From assembly GCA_046520405.1 (NCBI GenBank), contig JBKGHI010000010.1, positions 19,172-83,171 of the forward strand: a stretch of 64,000 nt of DNA, written 5' to 3'. Positions within the stretch are counted from its first letter, which is position 1; each line of letters opens with the position of its first letter. Under the pieces are notes generated by a model. It was not told the origin of the DNA and did no database searches. It worked only from the letters and a program-made list of their open reading frames with translations. A program made the translations under genes and the position numbers. This stretch comes from Myxococcus sp046520405. GTDB lineage: Bacteria; Myxococcota; Myxococcia; Myxococcales; Myxococcaceae. Shown here piece after piece: positions 52,464 to 60,886 of this stretch.

Positions 52464-52634
52464 ATGGCTTCGGAAGAGACCCTGTCCGCAGCGCCCGCCC
52501 AGACCTCGTCAGCCACCGCCGACGCGGCGCCCACCGAGGTCTCCGCCGCGCCTGAGAAGCTGGATGAAATCGAGGAGATCGACTTCCTGCTCGAGGAGAT
52601 CGAGAGCAAGATTGCTCCGCTCGCGCTGGCGTAA
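52464..52634 (+). CDS. 56-residue acidic peptide, candidate RiPP precursor or small partner protein
   Basis: This small gene has ATG 52464, TAA 52632-52634 and a strong AGGAGG site 5 bases upstream, so it is probably translated. Residues 1-30 are Ala/Ser/Thr-rich. Residues 31-50 are acidic and helix-prone (EKLDEIEEIDFLLEEIESKI), and the tail is APLALA. The acidic helix followed by a short hydrophobic tail is the layout of RiPP leader-core peptides, but there is no Cys, Ser or Thr in the tail. The ALA end also resembles a ClpXP degron. The Rieske gene follows 5 bp later, so they are cotranslated. No modifying cyclase is next to it. The function is unproven; the leader idea rests on composition and coupling. 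Confidence 0.55.
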   Translation: MASEETLSAAPAQTSSATADAAPTEVSAAPEKLDEIEEIDFLLEEIESKIAPLALA

Positions 52635-52639
52635 GGGTC

Positions 52640-53638
52640 GTGCGCTCCTACGTTGACGCCTTCTCTCCGTACTGGCACCCGGTCGCCTTCTCGAACGCGC
52701 TGACGGCCGCTCCGCTCGCCGTGCAGTTGCTGGAGACGGAGCTGGTGCTGTGGCGGACGGGCTCGGGCGTGGCCGTGTCGCACCGGCGGTGTTCGCACCG
52801 GGGCGCCGACCTCAGCCTGGGCGTCGTCACCCCGGAGGGGCTGCGCTGCGGCTTCCATGGCTGGACCTACGGCACGGACGGACGCTGTGTGCGTGTCCCG
52901 TCCCAGCCTGCCGCGCCCATTCCCGCCCGGGCACGCGTCTCCGCCTTCCAGGCCACGGAGCGGTATGGCCTCGTCTGGGTCTGCCTGTCCCCGGAGCCCG
53001 CCGCGCCGCTGCCGGAGTGGCCGGAGCTGGAGGACGGCACCCTGGCCACCGTGCCGCTGCCGGTGCTGGAGTGGGACGTCGCCGCGGGCCGGATGATCGA
53101 AGTCGTCCTGGACGTGGCGCACCTGTCCTTCGTGCACGAAGGCACCTTCGGCAACCCGGAGCAGCCGGAGGTGGCCCCGTATGAAGTGGAGCGGCGTCCC
53201 AGCGGCGTCAGCGCGCGCATCGTCTATCCCGCGATGGCGCCATCGACGGATGGCATGCCGCCCCGGGTGGATCGCACCACGCTCACCTACGACGTGACGC
53301 TGCCCTTCGCCGCGAAGCTCGCCTTCAAGCCCACGCTCTTCTACGTCCACACCGTCTACGCCATCGCCTCTCCGCTCTCCGAGGAGAAGATGCGGTGCTT
53401 CTACTTCGCGTCGTACCACCCCCGGCTGCGCAACCACTTCCCGGACATGTTCGTGAAGAGTGAGCTGGCCATCCTGGAGCAGGACCGCCGCACGCTGGAG
53501 GGCGTGCGTCCCCGTCCCCAGCCCCTGGATTTCGCCAGCGAGGTCCACACGCCCGCGGACCGTCTGCCCATCGAATACCGCCGGGGCGTCATCGCCCTGC
53601 GGCTGGGCAGGCCCGTGGACGGACCCGCCCCGGAATGA
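52640..53638 (+). CDS. Rieske non-heme iron oxygenase (aromatic-ring-hydroxylating/O-demethylase type)
   Basis: This 332-residue enzyme has the Rieske [2Fe-2S] signature CSHRGADLSLG (about residues 50-60) and then CGFHGWTYG (about 71-79), that is, Cys-x-His and Cys-x2-His. The catalytic domain has the non-heme iron ligand set DVAHLSFVH (about 157-165). It is short, like VanA or cholesterol 7-desaturase relatives, and would use electrons from a ferredoxin or flavin reductase that is not encoded nearby. A GTG at 52640 starts it five bases after the 56-aa gene, and its TGA overlaps the cytochrome gene (ATGA). Candidate substrates are an aromatic compound, an NRPS product or the peptide itself. 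Confidence 0.85.
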   Translation: MRSYVDAFSPYWHPVAFSNALTAAPLAVQLLETELVLWRTGSGVAVSHRRCSHRGADLSLGVVTPEGLRCGFHGWTYGTDGRCVRVPSQPAAPIPARARVSAFQATERYGLVWVCLSPEPAAPLPEWPELEDGTLATVPLPVLEWDVAAGRMIEVVLDVAHLSFVHEGTFGNPEQPEVAPYEVERRPSGVSARIVYPAMAPSTDGMPPRVDRTTLTYDVTLPFAAKLAFKPTLFYVHTVYAIASPLSEEKMRCFYFASYHPRLRNHFPDMFVKSELAILEQDRRTLEGVRPRPQPLDFASEVHTPADRLPIEYRRGVIALRLGRPVDGPAPE

Positions 53639-54624
53639 GGACCCACACCCCGATGCGTTCCAGCCTTCTCTTCCTGCTGCTGGCGCTGAGCGCCTGTCAG
53701 CGCAATGAATCGCCGCCGCCCGCCAAGGCCCCGGCCGCATCCACGCCCGCGCCGTCCACGCCCGCGGCTCAACCCGCCAAGGTGGCCGTGGACGCGGCGA
53801 AGCTGGAGCGCGGCCGGTACCTGGTGGAGAACGTGCTCGCCTGTGGCTCCTGCCACACGCCGCGCGACTGGTCCCGTTACGGCGGCCCCGCCTCCGGCCC
53901 CGCGCTCTCCGGTGCCTGCTGGGACGACGCGAGCTGGGAGATGCCGGGCCGCGTCTGCGCGCCCAACATCACGTCCGACCCGGAGCACGGCATCGGCCGC
54001 TGGACGGACGCGGAGCTGATGCGCGCCCTGCGCGACGGCACCGGGCGCGACGGCAAGACGCTCTTCCCCATCATGCCCTTCCTCCTCTACCGCGAGCTGT
54101 CGGACGCGGATGCCCACGCCGTGATTGCCTGGCTGCGTCAGGCGCCGGCCAGCTCCCGTGATGGCGGCCGCTCGGCCATCCCGGACGAGGTCTATGCGCA
54201 GTACAAGGACATGGCCGCGCCGGTGAAGGCGGTGGTGCCGGAGCCCTCGGCGGATGACGTCTCGCGCGGCCGTTACCTGGCCACCGTGGCGCAGTGCGCC
54301 GCGTGTCACGCGGGCATGGACGAGGCGGGCACGCCCTTCGTCGGCGGACGCCCGCTGCCCACGCCGCACGGCCCGGAGGTCGTCTCCAATCTCACGCCGC
54401 ATGCGCGTGGGCTCGGCGCATTGGACGAAGAAGCCTTCGTCGCCCGCTTCACCGCCTTCAAGGACCTGACGCCCGCGCCCGCGAAGGCCGGTCAGGTGAA
54501 CAAGCTCACCATGCCCTGGGGCTTCTTCGCCGGACTGGCGGAGGCGGACCTCCGGGCGCTCTACCGTTACCTGCGCACGGTGCCCGCGGTGGCACCCCCC
54601 GCGCCGTCCGCGTCTGGCAAATGA
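53635..54624 (+). CDS. Di-heme cytochrome c lipoprotein
   Basis: This 329-residue lipoprotein has a lipobox LSAC near residues 17-20, a Pro/Ala-rich linker (20-50) and two cytochrome c domains. Heme motifs are CGSCH (about 69) and CAACH (about 222), with Met or other sixth ligands not assigned. Each domain has the RGRYLVENV/RGRYLATVAQ lead typical of class I cytochrome c. Such proteins pass electrons in the periplasm or at the outer membrane. An alternative start is ATG 53653 (MRSSLLFLLLALSAC). The ATG at 53635 overlaps the Rieske stop, so the oxygenase and cytochrome are coupled, which is an unusual pair for a non-heme oxygenase. Confidence 0.85.
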   Translation: MRTHTPMRSSLLFLLLALSACQRNESPPPAKAPAASTPAPSTPAAQPAKVAVDAAKLERGRYLVENVLACGSCHTPRDWSRYGGPASGPALSGACWDDASWEMPGRVCAPNITSDPEHGIGRWTDAELMRALRDGTGRDGKTLFPIMPFLLYRELSDADAHAVIAWLRQAPASSRDGGRSAIPDEVYAQYKDMAAPVKAVVPEPSADDVSRGRYLATVAQCAACHAGMDEAGTPFVGGRPLPTPHGPEVVSNLTPHARGLGALDEEAFVARFTAFKDLTPAPAKAGQVNKLTMPWGFFAGLAEADLRALYRYLRTVPAVAPPAPSASGK

Positions 54625-54729
54625 CCCATTCTGGCGCCACCTGGGAGCGTCCGGTAGACTCCCAGCGCGTCCCCTGAAAGCCCAACGTCCCGCACCATTC
54701 CCCCATGGTTGCGCGTGGCGCGTGCCCTC

Positions 54730-56613
54730 ATGAAATCTCTCTGCAAGAGACTGCTTTTGTCCCTGGTGGTGTTCACCGCCGGCTGTGACGTCTTCAACAT
54801 CGGCGACGCCGAAGGGACCCGCGGCCGCGGCGCGAGGGCGTTCGACCCGTACTCGAGCTCGGCCTCCGGCGCCATCGCCCTGTCGCTGCTGTACTACAAC
54901 GGCTGCGCCATCCTCCCCACCGGTGAGCCGGTGTCGCCCGGCTCGCTGAACCTGCCGGACTACCCCGCCACCTGCGAGGCCATGAACATGATGGGCCAGC
55001 CGCTGCCGCCCTCGGCGCGGTTCGAGGTGACGCCGGGCGTCAACTACTTCATCCGCGAGTTCACCGCGGTGGACACCGTCACCGACGTGCACACCGACTT
55101 CAACAACCAGCACGCGCCGTCCTTCTGGATGCGCAAGCAGTCGCGCTTCAAGGACCTGGACTGGTCGGGTGTGACGGTGGGCCGCGACGAGTGGACCAAC
55201 GACTACGACTCCACCTTCCAGCGCGAGACGTACTACGAGAACGCCGCGTGGATGCGCTCGCTGGACGACACCTTCCTCATCGAGGTGCTCGACGCGGACG
55301 GCGCCGTGCGCACCGCCGTCACCTACAGCCGCCGTGACTTCATGGGTGAAAGCGCCACCACGGGCCGCACGCGCGCCAGTTGGATGGTGGCGGACCTGGC
55401 GCGGCCCCGCTTCCCCGGTGACCCGGAGGTGAGCCTGCTGCCGGACGGCACCGAGCCCACCTACAAGACGATGGTGAAGGCGTCCTTCTCCGGCGCCACC
55501 GACCCGTTCAAGACGCTGGCCATGCCGCAGCTCTCCGGCGAGGGCCTCATCCGCGTCACCTGGAGCCTGCTGCCCCTCCAGCCCTTCGTCTTCCCCATCG
55601 TCTTCACGCCCGAGGCGGAGCGCCCGGCCACCTGCTACCGGCTGGATGAGACGGGGCTGGCCACCGACGAACAGGTGCCGTGCGGCTTCGGCCTGACGCA
55701 GGCGGTGCGCGTCAACCGCCCGGCCAACGGCAGCTTCTTCATGCCCGGTGACTCGGTGGACTTCATGGTGTCGCTGCGCGACGGGGACGGCAACGGCCTG
55801 CACCCGCGCAACCGGATGCCCAGCTACAACGAGTACATGGGCGAGTCCTCCAACGGCCTCGCGTACTTCAACGAGCAGATGCTGCTGTCCTACCGCGAGG
55901 CCAGCTCCTCGGAGTCCGGCTTCAAGGTGGTGGGCCCGCTGCAGGACCTGCAGGTGTCGCGCGGCTCCTACTCCCTGCCGTACTTCTCCTTCCCGCTCTT
56001 CAGCGAGCCGCACTTCTACCTGCCGCCCGGCTCCAACCTGCTCGCGGGCGGCGGTGATGCCCAGCCGCCCACGCACTACTCGGTGCAACTGCCGCCGAAC
56101 GCGAAGTCGGGCACCTACGCCATCATCCTCAAGGGGCACCGCACCTTCATGGGCGAGCGCCTCAACCGGCTGGACCCCTTCTTCTTCCAGGTCGGCCAGG
56201 CCCAGCCCACCACGTACCCGGGCCGCGTGGGCAACTGCCAGGTGTGCCACAACGGGGTGAACTCGCTCTCCAACGTGCACCACGGCATGTCCGTGGACCA
56301 CGTGGAGGCGTGCAAGACGTGCCACATCGAGGAGGGCTACGGCTACCTGCCGGACGTCATCCACCGCATCCACAACAGCTCGCGCAAGTACAACCAGAAC
56401 AAGGGTGACTGCACCATGTGTCACCTGACGCGGGAAAGCACGCTGTGGCCCAGCCTGATGAGCTGCAATGGCTGCCACGTGACGTCGCACGGAACGGAGT
56501 ACTTCGACCTCCGCTTCGAGCCCATGCAGAACACGCCCAACGGCTACGGCAACTGCGCCGAGTCGTGCCACGTCACCACGCCGCCGGCCGAGCACATCCT
56601 CCCGCCCCGCTGA
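54730..56613 (+). CDS. Penta-heme OmcA/MtrC-like outer-membrane lipoprotein cytochrome
   Basis: This 627-residue lipoprotein has the lipobox FTAGC (about 16-20 from ATG 54730), a large N-terminal beta-rich region (residues 40-500) without cysteine motifs, and a C-terminal domain with heme sites CQVCH, CKTCH, CTMCH, CNGCH and CAESCH. The last has an extra residue, as in the CX3CH form. The spacing with extra His residues (VHHGMSVDH, DVIHRIHNSS) resembles the heme domains of OmcA/MtrC cytochromes. An ORF from 54709 has a TTG start; the ATG at 54730 begins the natural signal peptide (MKSLCKRLLLSLVVF). It probably sits on the outer membrane and moves electrons to an acceptor. It follows the di-heme gene by 105 bp. 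Confidence 0.85.
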   Translation: MKSLCKRLLLSLVVFTAGCDVFNIGDAEGTRGRGARAFDPYSSSASGAIALSLLYYNGCAILPTGEPVSPGSLNLPDYPATCEAMNMMGQPLPPSARFEVTPGVNYFIREFTAVDTVTDVHTDFNNQHAPSFWMRKQSRFKDLDWSGVTVGRDEWTNDYDSTFQRETYYENAAWMRSLDDTFLIEVLDADGAVRTAVTYSRRDFMGESATTGRTRASWMVADLARPRFPGDPEVSLLPDGTEPTYKTMVKASFSGATDPFKTLAMPQLSGEGLIRVTWSLLPLQPFVFPIVFTPEAERPATCYRLDETGLATDEQVPCGFGLTQAVRVNRPANGSFFMPGDSVDFMVSLRDGDGNGLHPRNRMPSYNEYMGESSNGLAYFNEQMLLSYREASSSESGFKVVGPLQDLQVSRGSYSLPYFSFPLFSEPHFYLPPGSNLLAGGGDAQPPTHYSVQLPPNAKSGTYAIILKGHRTFMGERLNRLDPFFFQVGQAQPTTYPGRVGNCQVCHNGVNSLSNVHHGMSVDHVEACKTCHIEEGYGYLPDVIHRIHNSSRKYNQNKGDCTMCHLTRESTLWPSLMSCNGCHVTSHGTEYFDLRFEPMQNTPNGYGNCAESCHVTTPPAEHILPPR

Positions 56614-56630
56614 GCCCTCAGAGGAACGCC

Positions 56631-57728
56631 ATGAAGGTTCGCTCCCTCCTTGCTTCGACTCTGTCCGCCGCCGTGCTGTCCGCGTGCGGCAGCAGCAGCG
56701 CGCCGCCTCCGCCCGTGTTGGACGCGGACGCGCCTTTCACGGACCTGCCTGACCGGCGGGTGCCCATCTCCGGCGTCATCTTCGATCCGGAGGCGATGTT
56801 CTATTCCTTCGTGATGTGGCCGCCCGACCCGGAGGACCCGGAGGCGGGCCCGCCGCTGCCCGCGTTGCTGTACGGCATGCCCACGGTGATGCGCGCGTCC
56901 GCGTGGGGCGCGCAGGTCAGCATGGTGGGGCCCACCGGCGAGGTGGTCGACACCAGCGGCCCCTCGCTGCCGCCCTGGGGCAACTTCCAGACGGAGGGCA
57001 TCCCCGCCGACCCGACGGTGCCGTACCTCATCCGCGCCGAGCCGGCGCCCGGGATGTCGGTGGGTGGCAACGACATGTTCCCCGTGGAGGAGGGCTACGC
57101 GCCCATCCCCGAGGTGCCGTACTACGCCACCACCACCCTGCGGCCCATCGCGGCCACGGGGACGCAGTGCCTCATCCAGTCGCCGGCCATCGTGGGCGAG
57201 GCGGGCGCGCTCGGCGCGCTGGCGCAGGTGATTTCCGAGGAGACGGGCACGTCCATCTCCCCGGCCAGCCTGGCGGATGCCGCGTCGGGCCGCTCGGTGG
57301 CGCTGCTGTGGGTCTACTCGCCCAGCCCGGTGCTGGACGCGTTCCTGTTCCCCAGCGGTGACATCGCGGCGGAGACGACGGCGGGCTCGCTGTACGCCAT
57401 CGACTGGGCGCCGCCGGGCTCGTTCCCGGGGCAGACGGAGATGGGCTACTTCGCCATCCCCAACGGCATGAGCAGCCTGGGCTACTACGCCCTGGTGGTG
57501 CAGCCGGGCTCCGCGAGCGCGTTGACGGTCAGCTTCGTGGACACCCTGGAGGACGAGGAGCAGGGCCGGCCCTGGGAGGTGCCTCCCTTCTTCGTCGCCG
57601 GCCTGCCGCCGGGTGTGTCCTTCACGCGCCTGTTCGCCATGGCGCCCATGCCGCCCATGGAGGAGAACCCCTACGAGGAGCCCGCGCCTCCGCCGGACTT
57701 CGGCTTCCTCTGCTACCCGGAAGGGTGA
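56631..57728 (+). CDS. Secreted lipoprotein of unknown function
   Basis: This 365-residue lipoprotein has the signal VRSLLASTLSAAVLSACG with lipobox LSAC (Cys near residue 19), then a Pro/Ser-rich spacer and a beta-rich domain with many Pro, Gly and aromatic residues and the ending DFGFLCYPEG. It has no recognisable catalytic motif. GAGGAA precedes ATG 56631, and it follows the multiheme cytochrome by 17 bp in the same operon, so it is probably an accessory surface component. It converges on the TldD-like gene, with stops 22 bp apart. Confidence 0.7.
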   Translation: MKVRSLLASTLSAAVLSACGSSSAPPPPVLDADAPFTDLPDRRVPISGVIFDPEAMFYSFVMWPPDPEDPEAGPPLPALLYGMPTVMRASAWGAQVSMVGPTGEVVDTSGPSLPPWGNFQTEGIPADPTVPYLIRAEPAPGMSVGGNDMFPVEEGYAPIPEVPYYATTTLRPIAATGTQCLIQSPAIVGEAGALGALAQVISEETGTSISPASLADAASGRSVALLWVYSPSPVLDAFLFPSGDIAAETTAGSLYAIDWAPPGSFPGQTEMGYFAIPNGMSSLGYYALVVQPGSASALTVSFVDTLEDEEQGRPWEVPPFFVAGLPPGVSFTRLFAMAPMPPMEENPYEEPAPPPDFGFLCYPEG

Positions 57729-57750
57729 TGCACCCGGGCGCCCACGGCGC

Positions 57751-59196
57751 CTACCGCGAGGGCTCCACCGCGAGCCCCCGGAAGCGCACCGTGGGCTGCC
57801 CGAAGGACACCGGAAGCGGGCCGTGGTCCAGCTTCCGGCAGCCGCGCGTGGCGAAGAGGTTCTTCGCATCCGCGCCCACCGCGTCGATGGCCGCCAGGGC
57901 CGCAAGCCCGTTGCCCCGGAGGATGCCGGGGCCCACGCGGCGCCCGGGCCGTCCGTTCCGAATCTCCCGCGCCTCCACGATGTAGAAGCTGAAGTCGCCC
58001 GACAGCAGGTCCATCTGTCGCGGCGTGAGGTGCTGCACCAGCAGCCCGTGCGGGATGTCCGCCATCAGCGCCTCCAGGTGGCCTTCGTGTGCGTCCACGC
58101 GCGTGTGGGCCATGCGCGGCAGGGGCGGGTGCCGGTAGCTGACGCGCCGCCCGTGTCCGTTGGGTGCGCGTCCCAGCGCGGTGGCGCTGCGAGCGTCCAG
58201 AAGGGGCGCGTCCACCTGGCCCTGTTTGAGGAGGGTCACCGGCAGGGCGGCGTGGCCTTCGTCGTCCCACGCGAAGCCGAGCGCGCCGTGGCCGTCCGTG
58301 GGGTCGTCCGAGACGGTGAGGTGCTCCCCGGCGACCTGCTGTCCCAATCTCCGCGCGAGGTAGGAGCCGCCGCGCGCGACGACGTCTCCCTCCAGGGGAT
58401 GGCCGCACACCTCGTGGAAGAAGCAGCCGGAGGCGGCGCCCGGTGGAAAGACGACGGGCAGCACGTCGCGAGGGCAGGGGACCATGGGCGTCGTGTCGCG
58501 CAGCTCCCGCACCAGGCCGTCCACCAGCGACTCCAGCGCGGGCAGGGCGGCGCGGGCTCCGGCACCGTCGGGCCAGGCGGCGCAGCGCCAGAGCTCGGCG
58601 ATGCCCGCGCCGCTGTCATGGAAGGCCTTCACTTCGAGCAGCGCGTGACGCTGGGTGTCTTCGCGCAGGTGGGCGTCGCTTGCTGACAGCGTGTGGCGCT
58701 CCACTTCGCGCAGCAGCACGTCCAGGTGGAGGGCGCCCGAGGCGCGCGCGGTCTCCACCAGTTGATGGACGAGCGCCAGCGTGGCCTCCGTGTCGTTCCC
58801 CAGTCGCGGCTCGGCGTCGAGGAGGAGGCGGGCCCGGTGCTCCAGCTCGCCTGGGAACAGGCCCTTCTTCGCGTGCGTGCCTCCCACCTGGGCCCATTGC
58901 CAGGAGATGCCCTCCGGCGTGGCCTGGCCTCGGGACCATCCCCGGTCGACCACGGGCGCGATGACGCGGGAGCCGGAGCGCTGGTGGAGGACCTCGGTGA
59001 CTTCGCGCCGCTCCACGAACCAATCCACGCGTGCGTCCTCCGGCCGGGCACCGCAGGGGGCTGCGCGTGGCTCCAGGTGACGGCCACCGCGCGACGGCGG
59101 GCGCCGGACGTGGAGCATATGCCAGATGGTGGGGCGCTCCCACGCACGCGCCGGCGAGGCGATACGCGCGGTGCCTCCGGCCACGTGTTGGCGCAT
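57751..59196 (-). CDS. TldD/PmbA-family metalloprotease (active-site subunit)
   Basis: This 481-residue protein carries the TldD zinc motif near residue 262: FFHEVCGHPLEGD, the HExxxH form. Later TldD blocks are LPRMAHTRVDAHEGH and LTPRQMDLLSGDFSFYIVEARE, with RRVGPGILRGN near the end. TldD pairs with TldE/PmbA as a heterodimer that cleaves unfolded or RiPP leader peptides (for example microcin B17) and CcdA antitoxin. The start ATG at 59196 (MRQHVAGG) avoids overlap with the divergent TldE-like gene. The N-terminal 140 residues are Arg/Pro-rich and less conserved, so the true start could lie further in. It is divergent from the PmbA-like gene and near a peptide gene and a Rieske gene. Confidence 0.8.
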   Translation of the reverse strand: MRQHVAGGTARIASPARAWERPTIWHMLHVRRPPSRGGRHLEPRAAPCGARPEDARVDWFVERREVTEVLHQRSGSRVIAPVVDRGWSRGQATPEGISWQWAQVGGTHAKKGLFPGELEHRARLLLDAEPRLGNDTEATLALVHQLVETARASGALHLDVLLREVERHTLSASDAHLREDTQRHALLEVKAFHDSGAGIAELWRCAAWPDGAGARAALPALESLVDGLVRELRDTTPMVPCPRDVLPVVFPPGAASGCFFHEVCGHPLEGDVVARGGSYLARRLGQQVAGEHLTVSDDPTDGHGALGFAWDDEGHAALPVTLLKQGQVDAPLLDARSATALGRAPNGHGRRVSYRHPPLPRMAHTRVDAHEGHLEALMADIPHGLLVQHLTPRQMDLLSGDFSFYIVEAREIRNGRPGRRVGPGILRGNGLAALAAIDAVGADAKNLFATRGCRKLDHGPLPVSFGQPTVRFRGLAVEPSR

Positions 59197-59302
59197 GAGA
59201 CACCGCGTAGATGAGCAGGCGGACGCGCGGACTGTCGCCACGTGAGGACGCGGACCGCTATCCTCGCGCCCAGGCCGGGCGCATGCCGGGCGGAGGCAGC
59301 GG

Positions 59303-60886
59303 ATGCAGGGCGGTTCCAAGGAGGACAGCGACGTGGCGTCATGCGCGGGCCTTGAGCCGCGCGCATTGCTGTCATCCGCGAGCGAAGCGCTGGACTCCTT
59401 CACGCGGCGCCATGCCCCTTCACAGGCTGAGCTGTTCCTCGCCGCGGAGCGCAAGCTGTCGCTCGAATACGACGCGGGGACGGGCCTCTCCACCCTCAAC
59501 CAGGGCGAATCGCTCGATGCGATGGCGCGGGTGGCATTGGACGCGCGGCAGGGCTCGCTGTCCTCGCCCATTGGCGACGCGAGCACGCTGCCCCTGCTGC
59601 TGGAGCGAGCGGAGCAGCTCGCGACGCCAAACCGGATGGGCCCGCTACCCGACCTGCCACCGCTGTCACTCACGGCGCCCGTTGGCCCTCCCTCGCTTCA
59701 ACCAGACCGAGCGGCGCGCCGGATGAAGCACTTCATCCAGAGCGCCGTGCCCTCAGGCTGCGTGGTGCAGGCCGCCGTGCTGTCCCAGTCCTCCGCCTGG
59801 CGCGCGGTGGTGAGGGTGAGCGACGTGCCCCGTGTCCGCACGGAGTGGCGCGAGGAACTCTTCGTGCGCTGCGAGACGCCGCGAGGCGCCGTGGTGGACG
59901 CGGTGGCGCTGCCTCCGGACGCCAACGAGGACGTCTTCACGCCGCTGCGCCAGCGGCTCGCGGACGCCGTGGACGCCCTCACGGGGCCTGCCCATCCGGT
60001 GGACCGTGGCCTGCCCCTGGTGCTGCGGCCCGCGGTGGCCGCGCCGCTGGCGGCGGGGCTCATCTGGCTGCTGCGCGGAGACGTGGCCGCCGCCACGCCC
60101 GCCTTGGCTCGGGCCGTGGGGCGCAAGCTGTTCCCCTCGGTCTTGAGCGTGCGGGACGACCCGGGCCACCCCGCGGGCACGCGGCGCGTACACCTGGACG
60201 ACGAGGGCCTGCCCACCGAAGCGCTGACGTTGGTGGACGCGGGCGTGCTGCGAGGATTCCTTCACGCCGCGGACACCGCGACACGGCTCGGCGCGGTGCC
60301 CAACGGACGCGGGTTCCGGCCCGCGCTGTCTCCGCCCGCGCCTGAGGCGGTGAACCCCTGTGTCGTGCCCGGCGCGGCGCCCGTGTTGCCCTCGCACTAC
60401 ACGGAGCTCGTCGCCCGCGTGGAGACCTTCACCACCATGCCGCGTCCCGGCACCGTCACGTTGGTGGCGGGCGGCTGGGAGGTGCGAGACGGCCGCCGCA
60501 TCCACCGGGTGGCGCCCGTGGAGCTGGAGCTCCCCGTGCTGGAGACCTTCCGCACCCTCCGAGCCGTGGGCTCGGACCTGACGTTCTTCCCCACGGCGGA
60601 AGGGTGTGGCACGCCCACGCTCGTCTTCCCGCCCTCGCTCCTGAAGCCTGAGCCGGGCGGCGTCCGGGGGACGTCAACGTCCCCGAGGGAGGGGCGGGGA
60701 CACATGGGGAACGCCCGCCCGCCTGTCCCGCGAGCAGGGGGCGCGCGGACCCTGAATCCGGTGCATGCTGCGCGCTCGGCGCCGGCCTCGGTGCGCGAGG
60801 GCCCCACGCCCTCACGGGCGGCGTCTTGGGAGGACGTGGATGTCGGGTCAGTCGCTGGCGGCGAAGATGCTGGAAGGGGCGCGTGA
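59303..60886 (+). CDS. TldE/PmbA-family protein (partner of the TldD-like protein)
   Basis: This 527-residue protein aligns by layout with PmbA/TldE: the N-terminal alpha/beta domain, a LLLERAEQLATPNRMGPLPDL segment, and a C-terminal domain with GLIWLLRGDVAAATPA, KLFPSVLSVRDDPGHPAGTRRVHLDDEGLPTE and GRGFRPALSPPAPEAVNP. It lacks an HExxxH motif, as expected for TldE. The expected family end is near residue 450 (LVFPPSLLKPEPGG). The last 75 residues are low-complexity and hold a perfect hairpin at 60667-60684, so the tail may be a read-through caused by a missed base. The 5' end is uncertain; the ATG at 59303 was used because a RBS-like AGGAG is not obvious elsewhere. Divergent from TldD across 106 bp. 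Confidence 0.7.
   Translation: MQGGSKEDSDVASCAGLEPRALLSSASEALDSFTRRHAPSQAELFLAAERKLSLEYDAGTGLSTLNQGESLDAMARVALDARQGSLSSPIGDASTLPLLLERAEQLATPNRMGPLPDLPPLSLTAPVGPPSLQPDRAARRMKHFIQSAVPSGCVVQAAVLSQSSAWRAVVRVSDVPRVRTEWREELFVRCETPRGAVVDAVALPPDANEDVFTPLRQRLADAVDALTGPAHPVDRGLPLVLRPAVAAPLAAGLIWLLRGDVAAATPALARAVGRKLFPSVLSVRDDPGHPAGTRRVHLDDEGLPTEALTLVDAGVLRGFLHAADTATRLGAVPNGRGFRPALSPPAPEAVNPCVVPGAAPVLPSHYTELVARVETFTTMPRPGTVTLVAGGWEVRDGRRIHRVAPVELELPVLETFRTLRAVGSDLTFFPTAEGCGTPTLVFPPSLLKPEPGGVRGTSTSPREGRGHMGNARPPVPRAGGARTLNPVHAARSAPASVREGPTPSRAASWEDVDVGSVAGGEDAGRGA

Noticed and set aside
53401..56595. 1064-residue minus-strand open frame opposite the cytochrome genes
   Set aside because: It is Arg/Val/His/Gly-rich with no domain, while the plus strand carries heme motifs and lipoboxes.
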